DNA from: JARROD01 sp037384225
Lineage (GTDB): Bacteria > Pseudomonadota > Gammaproteobacteria > Pseudomonadales > Cellvibrionaceae
Direction of reading: 5' to 3'
Length of the DNA stretch: 15,387 nucleotides
Assembly (NCBI GenBank): GCA_037384225.1
Contig: JARROD010000221.1
Span: 1 to 15,387 of the forward strand
The position numbers were made by a program, and so were the translations under genes. The notes beneath the pieces were generated by a model. That model did no database searches and was not told the origin of the DNA. It was given only the letters and a program-made list of their open reading frames with translations. Each line of letters starts with the position of its first letter. Position 1 is the first letter of the stretch. Shown piece by piece: positions 1-7,529 of the stretch.

Positions 1-198
1 GTAAATAATGCCCCCGAATGTCACGGATCAAACGGCGATTACCTTTCGTACAAAATGGATAGGCCAATGGCCAAGGAATATCTTAGTATGCTAATGTTGG
101 CCTTCGCTACACAAAAAAGAGTCAATTTTATAACGGAAGGAGATTGTATTGATCAGTCGAACTCTGAAACCATTAAATACTTTACAGTCGTTAATTAA
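1..198 (+). CDS. 3' end of an unrecognised small protein gene (partial)
   Basis: Frame 1 is open from the first base to a TAA at 196-198 and gives 65 residues. The start lies outside the window. The text looks like real protein: it has two cysteines (residues 7 and 45), a GDYLSYKMDRP-like stretch, a helix-like middle (MAKEYLSMLMLAFATQKRV) and a polar end finishing TIKYFTVVN. It resembles the C-terminal half of small (about 100-130 aa) secreted hypothetical proteins with conserved cysteines, but I cannot name a family. It converges on rnb, and two hairpins lie between them. No function is proposed. Confidence 0.65.
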   Translation, partial: VNNAPECHGSNGDYLSYKMDRPMAKEYLSMLMLAFATQKRVNFITEGDCIDQSNSETIKYFTVVN

Positions 199-300
199 TA
201 TGTAAAGGGCCAGGCTGTACACTCCGGCGCTACGCGCATAGGTCGCGCGGCCCGCCCCAGCTGGAATGTTGAACTAGCCCTCGGGGCAGGGACGGTTAAC

Positions 301-352
301 CCTAACTGCGGGTACCTCCGTTAGGCTTCGTTGCCACATGGCAACGAAGCCT
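301..352. terminator. two abutting hairpins between convergent genes
   Basis: Bases 301-325 form an imperfect palindrome (CCTAAC ... GTTAGG, with GGTACC at its centre). Bases 323-352 form a near-perfect stem of 13-14 bp (AGGCTTCGTTGCC / GGCAACGAAGCCT, tiny loop). They lie between the end of the partial + gene (198) and the end of rnb (372, minus). Neither is followed by a clear T-run on either strand, so a bidirectional, U-poor terminator or a 3'-end stabilising hairpin is inferred from position and strength only. The rest of 199-371 is GC-rich and shows no gene. Confidence 0.5.
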
Positions 353-371
353 GGTGCGTTTTGCGCAGGAT

Positions 372-2327
372 TTAAGCGGCACTCTCTTGCAACGCAAATT
401 TAATTTGATAGCGTTCCATGTCCACGCTGGTTATTTTTACTACGATGGACTGGTCGAGGTGAAAAGTTTCTTTTCCATACTTTAATTTAATCCGAGTCTG
501 GTCGAAAGAGAGTTTCTTTTCGCGGTTCTTTTTGTTCAACAGAACAAAACCCTCAATGCCATTTTCCTCCAGACGTACCCCCAGTCCCTGGCTGTTGATG
601 AGAACAATTTTCCCGTTGTGCACCGTGTTTTTCCGGTTTTGCATGTATTGGCAGAGCAACCATTGTTTCAGTTGTTTGCCGGCCTGACGCCCTTTGCTTA
701 TCTGGTCTTTCAACGTTTGCAGTTCACTGTCGGCCAAGGCGGGTGGTTGGCGGTTTTCCCTGATGGCTTTTAGTGCCAGGTGATTGTGAAAATCCTGATA
801 GCGGCGAATGGGCGAGGTGATGGTTGCGTAGTGTTTAAACCCCAATCCCAGGTGTGGTTGGGGTTCATGGGTGAGTTCTCCGGGTTGCAGCATGCGTTTT
901 AATGTCGACAAGACTTGAGTTGTCGCCGCGTCGCTGTGTCGTTGGAGCTCGACGATCAGGCGGCGATAGTTGTCGAGGCTTTCGAAATCATCCGTTGGGT
1001 TGATGTCGAGTGGACTTTCTTTGATCAGCGTTAGCACATCTTTGACGCGTTCCTTGCGAAATCCTTTGTGGCTGGAAAAAATTCCGGCTGTGTGTTGCGC
1101 GAGGAATTCCCCTGCGCAGCAGTTGGTGGCGAGCATGGCTTCTTCGACAATGCGATGGGCGACTGTGCGTTCGCGTTTTTCAATATGTTTGATCTTTAAC
1201 TTATCGTTCAATACAAATTCGAATTCCGGATTTTCATCGACCAGCAGCGCGTGCTCGGCGCGGAAGCGGTTGCGCTTTTCACTGCAGAGACAAAGGTTTT
1301 TCAACTGAGTGGAAATTTCTTCTCCAAAGTCGGATTCGCCAGTGTTGTCAAGATAATGAGCGGTTTCGTTGTAGCTGAGTTTGCGCCTTGACTTTATCGT
1401 ACCCTGGGTAAACTCGTAGCCGGTAATGGCGCCGTTGTCGGCAATGTTCATACGGCAGATTACGGCGGCGCGGTTTTGTCCCGGGACCAGGGAGAATATA
1501 TTGTGGGAAAGCTCCTCTGGGAACATGGTTAGTGTCCGGCCTGGCAGGTAAATTGTATTGGCGCGCGTGCGGGCTGTTTTGCCCAGGGGACTGTCGGCCT
1601 CGACCTGGGCGCTGGGATCGGCAATGGCAACGAACAGGTTCCAGCCGTCGGCGCCGCTTTCGATATAGAGCGCATCGTCCATGTCTTCGGTCGTTTCCGC
1701 ATCAATGGTGATGAAAGGCAGATGGGTAAGGTCCTGGTGCCCGGCGGCGTCGGTATTGGGCTGGGTTTTGATCTTTTTGCTTTGCGCCCGGGCTGCATCC
1801 GGCCAGGTAACGGGGAAATCGTACTTGGCAATGATATAGCTGTGTTCGATGCCGGCGTCGGATTCGGTGCCTATGCGCTTCTCTACTTTTGCCTGGGCCT
1901 TGCCTTCATATTCGAACGGGTGGCGAGTCAGGCGCGCCGTGACATAGTCGCCATCCCGGCACTGGTTGCGACTTTTGGGCGGAACGAAAATAAAGCGGTT
2001 CAGTTGTGGCTGATCAATTACCACAAAATGCCCTTGACCGCGCACACAATAGCGGCCGGAAAAAGTGCTCAGGGAGGAGTTGAGCAATTTTTCCAGGTGG
2101 GAGGTGAGTTTACCTTTTTCATTGGTGGCCAGGCTAACTTCTATACGGTCGCCGGGAAATACCCGTTGCATGGATTCCGGAGAGAGAAATGCTTCGCGTC
2201 CGTCATCGAGTGTGACAAACCCAAATTTGCCTTGGGTGCCGCGAACGGTTCCCTGGCCAAATTCCTTTTGTGCACGAATGGATTCTTTAAGTTGAACAAG
2301 TTGTTGCAGAGCGTCATTTTTGAGCAT
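372..2327 (-). CDS. rnb: exoribonuclease II (RNase II, RNB family)
   Basis: 651 aa, close to E. coli RNase II (644 aa). It is a processive 3'-to-5' exoribonuclease that degrades single-stranded RNA in the cytoplasm. The order is an N-terminal cold-shock/OB region (about 20-140), the RNB catalytic domain (about 200-525) and a C-terminal S1 domain (about 560-645). The four metal-binding aspartates are visible in IDAETTEDMDD as D209, D215, D217 and D218, eight residues offset from E. coli D201/D207/D209/D210. The conserved TSPIRRYQD motif follows near residue 505. The chosen ATG gives an N-terminus that aligns with the E. coli protein, although no strong Shine-Dalgarno is visible. It is a single-gene unit on the minus strand. 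RNase R is less likely because the length and motif context fit RNase II. Confidence 0.93.
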   Translation of the reverse strand: MLKNDALQQLVQLKESIRAQKEFGQGTVRGTQGKFGFVTLDDGREAFLSPESMQRVFPGDRIEVSLATNEKGKLTSHLEKLLNSSLSTFSGRYCVRGQGHFVVIDQPQLNRFIFVPPKSRNQCRDGDYVTARLTRHPFEYEGKAQAKVEKRIGTESDAGIEHSYIIAKYDFPVTWPDAARAQSKKIKTQPNTDAAGHQDLTHLPFITIDAETTEDMDDALYIESGADGWNLFVAIADPSAQVEADSPLGKTARTRANTIYLPGRTLTMFPEELSHNIFSLVPGQNRAAVICRMNIADNGAITGYEFTQGTIKSRRKLSYNETAHYLDNTGESDFGEEISTQLKNLCLCSEKRNRFRAEHALLVDENPEFEFVLNDKLKIKHIEKRERTVAHRIVEEAMLATNCCAGEFLAQHTAGIFSSHKGFRKERVKDVLTLIKESPLDINPTDDFESLDNYRRLIVELQRHSDAATTQVLSTLKRMLQPGELTHEPQPHLGLGFKHYATITSPIRRYQDFHNHLALKAIRENRQPPALADSELQTLKDQISKGRQAGKQLKQWLLCQYMQNRKNTVHNGKIVLINSQGLGVRLEENGIEGFVLLNKKNREKKLSFDQTRIKLKYGKETFHLDQSIVVKITSVDMERYQIKFALQESAA

Positions 2328-2400
2328 AGGACTGGGTTATTCTGTAGTTAAGAAAGTCAGGGCAAAAACCAGGAAAAAACAAAACCGAGATGATAGCAGA

Positions 2401-2420
2401 TTCCCCCGTTTGAGGGGGAA
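2401..2420 (-). terminator. hairpin downstream of the class III alcohol dehydrogenase gene
   Basis: TTCCCCC and GGGGGAA pair around a six-base loop. It sits about 48 bp past the stop of the minus-strand dehydrogenase gene and in front of rnb. The bases following it in the minus direction (TCTGCTATC) are only mildly T-rich, so it is a weak terminator candidate. It could also be a feature of the rnb leader. Confidence 0.4.
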
Positions 2421-2467
2421 CCCTTGTGCCCGACTTTTTTAAATACAGAAAACCGGCGTGGGCGCGA

Positions 2468-3574
2468 TTAATAAATCACGACAGACCGAATGCTTTCGCC
2501 GCGGTGCATCAGGTCGAAGGCGGTGTTGATTTCGTCCAGCGGCATGGTGTGAGTAATCAAATCGTCGATATTTATTTTCCCGTCCATATACCAGTCGACG
2601 ATTTTGGGTACGTCGGTGCGACCACGGGCGCCACCGAAAGCTGTTCCACGCCAACTTCGCCCAGTGACCAGTTGGAACGGGCGGGTGGAAATTTCCTGGC
2701 CGGCGCCGGCGACGCCGATAACGAAAGATTCCCCCCAGCCCTTGTGGCAGGATTCTAGGGCTTGTCGCATGGTATTGACATTACCGATACACTCAAAACT
2801 GTAATCCACACCACCGTTGGTCATATCGATCAGGGCCTGAGTGGTGTTTTCCACATCGTTGGGGTTGATGAAATCCGTCATTCCGAACTGGGAGGCCAGC
2901 GCTTTTCGGTTTTCGTTGATATCGACTCCGATGATACGGTTCGCGCCCACCAACCGCAGACCTTGGATAACATTGAGGCCAATACCGCCGAGACCGAAAA
3001 CCGCGGCGGTTGACCCGGGTTCTACTTTGGCGTCAAAAGCGACGGCCCCAACACCGGTAGTAACACCACAGCCGATGTAGCAGACCTTGTCGAATGGCGC
3101 ATCACTGCGGATTTTCGCCACCGCGATTTCCGGCAATACAGTATAGTTTGAGAAGGTCGAACAGCCCATATAATGTAGCAGTGGTTTGCCTTCCAAGGAA
3201 AAGCGGCTGGTGCCGTCGGGCATGAGCCCCTTGCCCTGGGTTTCGCGGATTGCCTGGCACAGGTTGGTCTTAGGGTGCAGGCAGAAATCGCATTGCCGGC
3301 ACTCGGGGGTGTACAGGGGGATCACGGTATCGCCCGGTTTTAAGGAGGTGACACCGGGGCCGGTTTCTACCACGATACCCGCACCTTCGTGTCCGAGTAT
3401 GGTGGGAAAAGCACCTTCGGGATCGTTTCCCGAGAGGGTGAAGGCGTCCGTATGGCAAATTCCGGTTGCTTTTATTTCGACCAGAACTTCTCCCGCTTTC
3501 GGACCCTCCAGGTCGACCTCAACAATGTCCAGGGGTTTGCCTGCGGCGAATGCGACAGCGGCTTTTGTTTTCAT
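2468..3574 (-). CDS. frmA: class III alcohol dehydrogenase / S-(hydroxymethyl)glutathione dehydrogenase
   Basis: 368 aa, the usual length for the family. It oxidises the glutathione adduct of formaldehyde with NAD+, and also long-chain alcohols or S-nitrosoglutathione. Catalytic zinc ligands are C40, H62 and C169. Structural zinc ligands are C92, C95, C98 and C106. The NAD-binding GLGGIG is at 194-199. The GHEGAGIV and SWRGTAFGG segments are diagnostic of class III enzymes. The ATG is preceded by AAGGAG at good spacing. It lies 39 bp after the aldehyde dehydrogenase gene on the same strand, so an operon is likely. The usual partners frmB (S-formylglutathione hydrolase) and frmR are not beside it. 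Physiological role could be formaldehyde detoxification or alcohol oxidation; the sequence cannot decide. Confidence 0.93.
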   Translation of the reverse strand: MKTKAAVAFAAGKPLDIVEVDLEGPKAGEVLVEIKATGICHTDAFTLSGNDPEGAFPTILGHEGAGIVVETGPGVTSLKPGDTVIPLYTPECRQCDFCLHPKTNLCQAIRETQGKGLMPDGTSRFSLEGKPLLHYMGCSTFSNYTVLPEIAVAKIRSDAPFDKVCYIGCGVTTGVGAVAFDAKVEPGSTAAVFGLGGIGLNVIQGLRLVGANRIIGVDINENRKALASQFGMTDFINPNDVENTTQALIDMTNGGVDYSFECIGNVNTMRQALESCHKGWGESFVIGVAGAGQEISTRPFQLVTGRSWRGTAFGGARGRTDVPKIVDWYMDGKINIDDLITHTMPLDEINTAFDLMHRGESIRSVVIY

Positions 3575-3613
3575 AAATGTACTCCTTATTATTGTTGCCG
3601 TATGTGTGACTTC

Positions 3614-5047
3614 TCAATAATCCGGGGTATAGCCCATAACAGCCTTAATTTCGAGAAAGTCTTCAAAGCCCTGAGCGCCCCATTCACGGCCATTGCCGGA
3701 TTGCTTGTAGCCGCCGAAAGGGGCGTTAAAATCGACATCAGCGCCATTTAGGTGAACCATCCCGGTACGCAGTCGTCGGGCTACACGGCGGGCGCGCTCC
3801 AGGTCGTTCGATGAAACATATCCGGAGAGCCCGTAGGGCGTATCGTTGGCGATGTGAATCGCTTCCTCTTCGCTTTGGTAGGGCAGAATAGCCAGTACGG
3901 GGCCGAAAACCTCTTCGCGGGCGATGGTGCATTTGTTCGATACATTGGCGAAAATGGTGGGTCTGACAAAATAGCCTGTCTCCAACCCTTCGGGCTTACC
4001 GGGACCGCCGACAATCAGTTCGCAGCCTTCCTCACAAGCTTGCTGAATCAGTCGTTGGATTTTATTGTATTGTGCCAAACTGACCACTGGACCGAGGCGG
4101 GTGTTTTTCTGTAGCGGGTCGCCTGTCACTATGGTTTGCGCAATACGCCGGGCGATGTCCACGGCTTCGGTGTGTCGCTGCGCCGGGACCAGCATGCGTG
4201 AGGGTGCGTTGCAGGATTGACCGGAATTGCTGAAGCACTCGAGTACGCCGCCTTTAACGGCGTGCTCAAGGTCGGCATCGTCGAGAATGATATTGGCCGA
4301 TTTGCCGCCCAGTTCCTGGGTGATCCGCTTGACGGTGTCAGCGGCGGATTTGGCGACTTGAACCCCTGCTCGGGTCGAGCCGGTAAAGGATACCATATCG
4401 ACATTCGGATGGCTGCTCAATGCGCTGCCCACGGTGGGACCATCGCCATTGACCAGGTTAAATACACCGGCCGGTACGCCGGCTTCATCGAGTATGCGGG
4501 CAAACAGGAGAGCTGAAAGGGGGGCTATTTCGCTGGGTTTGAGTACTATGGTGCAACCACAGGCCAGTGCTGGAGCCACTTTGCAGGCGATCTGGTTGAC
4601 GGGCCAGTTCCAGGGCGTAATCAATCCGCAAACACCGACAGGTTCTTTAAAGACCCGGCTGTTGCCGAGATCGTATTCGAATTCATAGCGTTTGAGTGCC
4701 TCGAGTGCCGTTGTGAAGTGACCTGTGCCACAGGCGGCCTGAGATTTTTTAGCGAAGTTTAGCGGAGCCCCCATTTCACTGCTGATGGTTTCCGCCATTT
4801 CCAGATAGTATTTGTCGTATATTTCGAGGATATTTTCCAGCAGTGTTATCCGCTGTTCGCGGCTGGTGCGGGAAAAGTGTTCAAAAGCGCTCTTGGCGGC
4901 GGACACAGCCGTGTCTACATCGGCTTCATTGCCCAGGGATATCCGGGCGATCACTGCTTCGGTTGCGGGATTTATGACGTCGAATGGATTGGGCGTGATC
5001 GGGTCAATCCATTCGCCATTGATATAAAACTGTAAACATTGCTTCAT
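3614..5047 (-). CDS. NAD(P)+-dependent aldehyde dehydrogenase
   Basis: 477 aa, a complete ALDH-superfamily protein that oxidises an aldehyde to the acid. Visible active-site residues are N147 in PWNWP, K170 in LKPSE, the FTGST loop at 221-225, general base E245 in QELGGKS, nucleophile C279 in GQSC and the EEVFGPV motif near 377. The ATG at 5045-5047 is preceded by a G-rich stretch (GCGGGGG) as a modest ribosome site. It is the first gene of a probable two-gene unit with the class III alcohol dehydrogenase, which suggests consecutive alcohol-to-aldehyde-to-acid steps. An 8-bp inverted repeat starts 15 bp upstream of the start codon and is a candidate operator. The substrate is not readable from sequence. 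Confidence 0.92.
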   Translation of the reverse strand: MKQCLQFYINGEWIDPITPNPFDVINPATEAVIARISLGNEADVDTAVSAAKSAFEHFSRTSREQRITLLENILEIYDKYYLEMAETISSEMGAPLNFAKKSQAACGTGHFTTALEALKRYEFEYDLGNSRVFKEPVGVCGLITPWNWPVNQIACKVAPALACGCTIVLKPSEIAPLSALLFARILDEAGVPAGVFNLVNGDGPTVGSALSSHPNVDMVSFTGSTRAGVQVAKSAADTVKRITQELGGKSANIILDDADLEHAVKGGVLECFSNSGQSCNAPSRMLVPAQRHTEAVDIARRIAQTIVTGDPLQKNTRLGPVVSLAQYNKIQRLIQQACEEGCELIVGGPGKPEGLETGYFVRPTIFANVSNKCTIAREEVFGPVLAILPYQSEEEAIHIANDTPYGLSGYVSSNDLERARRVARRLRTGMVHLNGADVDFNAPFGGYKQSGNGREWGAQGFEDFLEIKAVMGYTPDY

Positions 5048-5061
5048 TTAATAGACCCCCG

Positions 5062-5093
5062 CAGGTATTTTCTACTGAAATAACTAATACCTG
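5062..5093. promoter_or_regulatory. inverted repeat just upstream of the aldehyde dehydrogenase start (candidate operator)
   Basis: CAGGTATT (5062-5069) and AATACCTG (5086-5093) are perfect 8-bp inverted arms separated by 16 bp, beginning 15 bp upstream of the start codon. The centre-to-centre distance of 24 bp and the position suit a dimeric regulator site or a leader hairpin. No regulator gene is adjacent to this unit. Confidence 0.4.
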
Positions 5094-5440
5094 GTTTGTG
5101 TTGAATTTGACTTATCATTTCTAACCACTTAGGAAGGCCCGTGAAACTCGGGCTAAGATTCGCACGCCTCTTTGCAAAGGCCTTAGCCCTTGTCAATAGG
5201 GAAACTGGTATTATCAGTTGGTTATTAATTACTTATACGGCAACTACAATAGCCTTGAATTGCGATTTCGTCCACTGCGTGGTTATCGTCTTCTTTATCG
5301 ATGTCATTTGCAATAGTTGAGGCGGTATTATCTTTGGGTATATAGGCGGGTACAATCGGAGTGAGCGAATTTTTCTGGAGGATAAATATTCAAACGTAGT
5401 GGTGAATTTTTAGCCTCCAATCTATTGGGAGCAGACGTCT
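5094..5440. other. non-coding stretch between outer-membrane barrel and aldehyde dehydrogenase genes
   Basis: No convincing gene. It holds several inverted repeats. GGGCTAAG (5150-5157) pairs with CTTAGCCC (5182-5189) and encloses a GCC/GGC inner pairing around TTTGCAAA. AACTG (5203-5207) pairs with CAGTT (5215-5219). A small terminator-like hairpin is at 5413-5432. On the minus strand 5225-5389 is open for 54 codons without a start codon and ends with a cysteine-containing, acidic text (DEIAIQGYCSCRISN). This may be a decayed gene or chance. CTTTGGGTATAT at 5332-5343 matches the outer edge of the hairpin elements near the right end of the window. Confidence 0.4.
5413..5432 (-). terminator. 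hairpin after the outer-membrane barrel gene
   Basis: CCAAT (5417-5421) and ATTGG (5424-5428), flanked by further GC pairing at 5413-5414 and 5431-5432, form a short stem a few bases past the stop of the minus-strand barrel gene. In the minus direction it is followed by TAAAAATTC, so it is a weak terminator. Confidence 0.35.
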
Positions 5441-6052
5441 TTAGAAAAAATAGCGTCCGCCCAAAGATAGTCTATCTGTATCTCCGCCTACATTGACCGT
5501 CACACCGACAGCGATATTTCCCTGGATATAGTAGTCCCCCCCTAACTCTATAGTGGTGTCTGTGTTGTCGAGTACGTCTGAGTGCCGCAGAAAGACTCGT
5601 GCTTCGAACAGTTGATTGAGTAACTTGCGGCCGCCTAAAGACAGCATCCAGCCGGTATCGTCCGACCTCCCAAATTCTGCGTCGATTAGGGAAAATTCAG
5701 TGGCAACATCTATATCCTTATAAGGGAAAATAAATCCACCGGTGAATTCCAGAGTTTCACTGTCGATATTGAAATCATAATCCAGGTCGGAATAGTTAAC
5801 TCTTACATAGATGTCGCTGCTGAGTCTATAAGAAGCGCCTAATTGAAAACCATCGCCGTCCAAGTTACCTATTTCAGTGTTAACATATCTAAATTCCGCA
5901 TAGTTGTAATGGATTCCATTATCCAGCGAAACACCCCCGGCACTGTAATTATTACTGTATTGCTGTGTCGAGGCTAGATATTCTTGTGCTAGAGTATTGG
6001 TGGAAATCAAGGCGCTGGCACTGACTAGGCCAAGAAAAACAGGAAAACGCAT
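5441..6052 (-). CDS. small outer-membrane beta-barrel protein, unassigned
   Basis: 203 aa. The first ~22 residues form a signal peptide (basic start, hydrophobic core, cleavage likely after LAQ). The mature part is a series of alternating aromatic/polar segments typical of an eight-strand barrel (for example YNYAEFRYVNTEIG, DIYVRVNYSDLDYDF) and ends in a phenylalanine (RYFF), the usual Bam recognition end. The family is likely an OmpA/Opa-like or OMP_b-brl barrel, but the specific role is unknown. It is separated from neighbours on both sides by more than 300 bp apart from the PPC relic, so it is probably monocistronic. No strong Shine-Dalgarno precedes the ATG. Confidence 0.75.
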   Translation of the reverse strand: MRFPVFLGLVSASALISTNTLAQEYLASTQQYSNNYSAGGVSLDNGIHYNYAEFRYVNTEIGNLDGDGFQLGASYRLSSDIYVRVNYSDLDYDFNIDSETLEFTGGFIFPYKDIDVATEFSLIDAEFGRSDDTGWMLSLGGRKLLNQLFEARVFLRHSDVLDNTDTTIELGGDYYIQGNIAVGVTVNVGGDTDRLSLGGRYFF

Positions 6053-6197
6053 AATTGATGTCCCATTGTGTTGAAAAGTAGATTTTAATTTAAACTCATT
6101 GAGTGATATGAATGCTGGTTCTCATTAATAAGGTATGGGAGCACAAAAAATATTTTTACCGCAGGCCGTGCCTATAGGTGGTGGGTTTTGCAGAGAG

Positions 6198-6416
6198 CTA
6201 CTTCACCTGCCACTGGAACGTTAGGTCACTGCTGGAATTATCTCCGTAAATACCGATAAACCAAGTGCCCGAGAGGGGTAGATTTACGGTGCATTCTTCA
6301 GCGTTCCCATACATATATGAACGGCAATCATAATTGCTGACATCGGGTTTTGCCTCGAGACTGATATAGAGGTCGGCGTCTCCTTTGCCTCCGGAGATTT
6401 GAGCGCTTAAAAGAGT
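6198..6416 (-). pseudogene. orphaned C-terminal half of a PPC domain, out of frame with the astacin gene
   Basis: Directly past the astacin stop, in another frame, 72 residues followed by TAG read as the second half of a bacterial pre-peptidase C-terminal (PPC) domain. Recognisable parts are ISGGKGDADLYI, then a YDCRSY...GNAEEC block with its cysteine pair, then LPLSGTWFIGIYG and a final FQWQVK strand. The first ~35-40 residues of a normal PPC domain and the linker from the protease are absent. The fragment has no start codon of its own, and a TGA at 6417-6419 closes the frame upstream. It is best explained as the cut-off tail of the adjacent astacin gene. The remainder of 6053-6406 (6053-6197) holds the barrel gene's upstream region with an A/T-rich stretch and no gene. 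Confidence 0.8.
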
Positions 6417-7312
6417 TCACCGCTCTTTTTGCTTCCGTAGAGTTTCACCAGATTGGACTTGTCGAGTTTGCTCAAGTGCTCTCTCTGGCCAATCAGTGTG
6501 TGATCTACATCCGGATCTTTAGCGGTAATGGTCGGTAGGCCATTGGCGCTGAAGGCGCTGTACCGGTAGTGCATGATAGATGTGTAGTCATAGGGGCGCG
6601 GGTTATCCGCTGTGGTGGGTTCGCTGGCTTTTTGGAAGTTGTATTCCGTGCCGCTTTGCACATTACTCCAGTTTACCGTGATGTATTGGTTTCTGTCGGC
6701 GCGTGATTGCTCATGCCAGAAGCCGAGCGTGTGTAGTAGTTCGTGGGCAATGACGCCCGGCTTTGCGCACCCCATTGAGCCTAAAGATATGTGCTGTTCG
6801 CCTCCGTTGCGTCCAACCATCGAATTACAGCCACTGCCCCGATAAAATTCCACATAATCGTTTTCTGTGGTGTGCTCGACAAAGTGGACATTCGCCGCTG
6901 ACTCGATCCATCGGATGGCGGTCTTAATATCGTCGATGTAGCCATGGGGAAGATCGTCGTCAATAGCGTAGGGCACTTTGCCATTTGGCCAAAGACTGCG
7001 AAATTCTCCGCTTTCGTCCGCCTCGGCGGGTGGGGGCGAGTTTACAGTAAAACCGGGAATGCCGTAAGTTTGCACATGTTCGTGTTCGCCAAGAACGATA
7101 TCGCCTTCCATGATTGCCAACCCGTCGACAATTTGATAGCGCACGATGTCGTCTGTTCCCTGGATAAAAGTTTCCGCATAGCCTTCGTATAACAGTAGAG
7201 TGAATTCATCCACTTCATCCGCGTGGGTTTCATTGATGGCGAAAAGTTGTGCGGCAAGAATCGTTGCAGCTAACCTTTGACGACATTTGCTTGGTTTCAT
7301 GCTACTGCCCAT
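6407..7312 (-). CDS. secreted astacin-family (M12A) zinc metalloprotease, truncated at its C-terminus
   Basis: 301 aa. There is a signal peptide (residues about 5-31, cleavage near ETHA/D), a short propeptide with the EGDIVLG motif (69-75), then the astacin catalytic domain from about 105. The zinc site HELLHTLGFWHEQ gives H190, E191, H194 and H200; the Met-turn SIMHY follows at 245-249. The catalytic domain looks complete. The open frame ends at KLYGSKKSGELF, just before a PPC half-domain in another frame, so the original protein probably carried a C-terminal PPC. ATG at 7300 (residue 5) is an equally good start. The protease may still be active, because PPC domains are usually dispensable or removed. 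It sits alone between a terminator and the barrel gene. Confidence 0.88.
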   Translation of the reverse strand: MGSSMKPSKCRQRLAATILAAQLFAINETHADEVDEFTLLLYEGYAETFIQGTDDIVRYQIVDGLAIMEGDIVLGEHEHVQTYGIPGFTVNSPPPAEADESGEFRSLWPNGKVPYAIDDDLPHGYIDDIKTAIRWIESAANVHFVEHTTENDYVEFYRGSGCNSMVGRNGGEQHISLGSMGCAKPGVIAHELLHTLGFWHEQSRADRNQYITVNWSNVQSGTEYNFQKASEPTTADNPRPYDYTSIMHYRYSAFSANGLPTITAKDPDVDHTLIGQREHLSKLDKSNLVKLYGSKKSGELF

Positions 7313-7463
7313 CAGCTGGCATTTTACGCGGGAAAATGCTAAGGAAGTTAGAGAAGGAAATGTCAGGTAATATAACGTATTAGCGATGCTTGATTTCGTG
7401 ACCGAGTTCGCTTATCCGAAAATAGGGAGATAATCCAGGTTGGTAAAAATCGCGCTTCGATGG

Positions 7464-7487
7464 AAAACCGTGCCCCGGGGGGCACGG
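7464..7487 (-). terminator. intrinsic terminator of the yceI gene
   Basis: CCGTGCCCC pairs with GGGGCACGG (7468-7487, minimal loop). In the minus direction the stem is followed directly by TTTT (7467-7464). It lies about 43 bp past the yceI stop. Strong GC stem plus T-run make this the clearest terminator in the window. Confidence 0.75.
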
Positions 7488-7529
7488 ATTGCTATTTGCA
7501 CAGCGGATAGCTCAACGTCGACATTAATA

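Noticed and set aside
294..326. GTTAGGC next to CCTAAC, resembling an integron attC core site
   Set aside because: The two core-like sites are only 13 bp apart, far too close for an attC site, and no integrase or cassette array is present.
1722..2351. A 209-codon plus-strand open frame inside rnb
   Set aside because: Antisense to a clearly conserved RNase II gene and without recognisable protein character or ribosome site.
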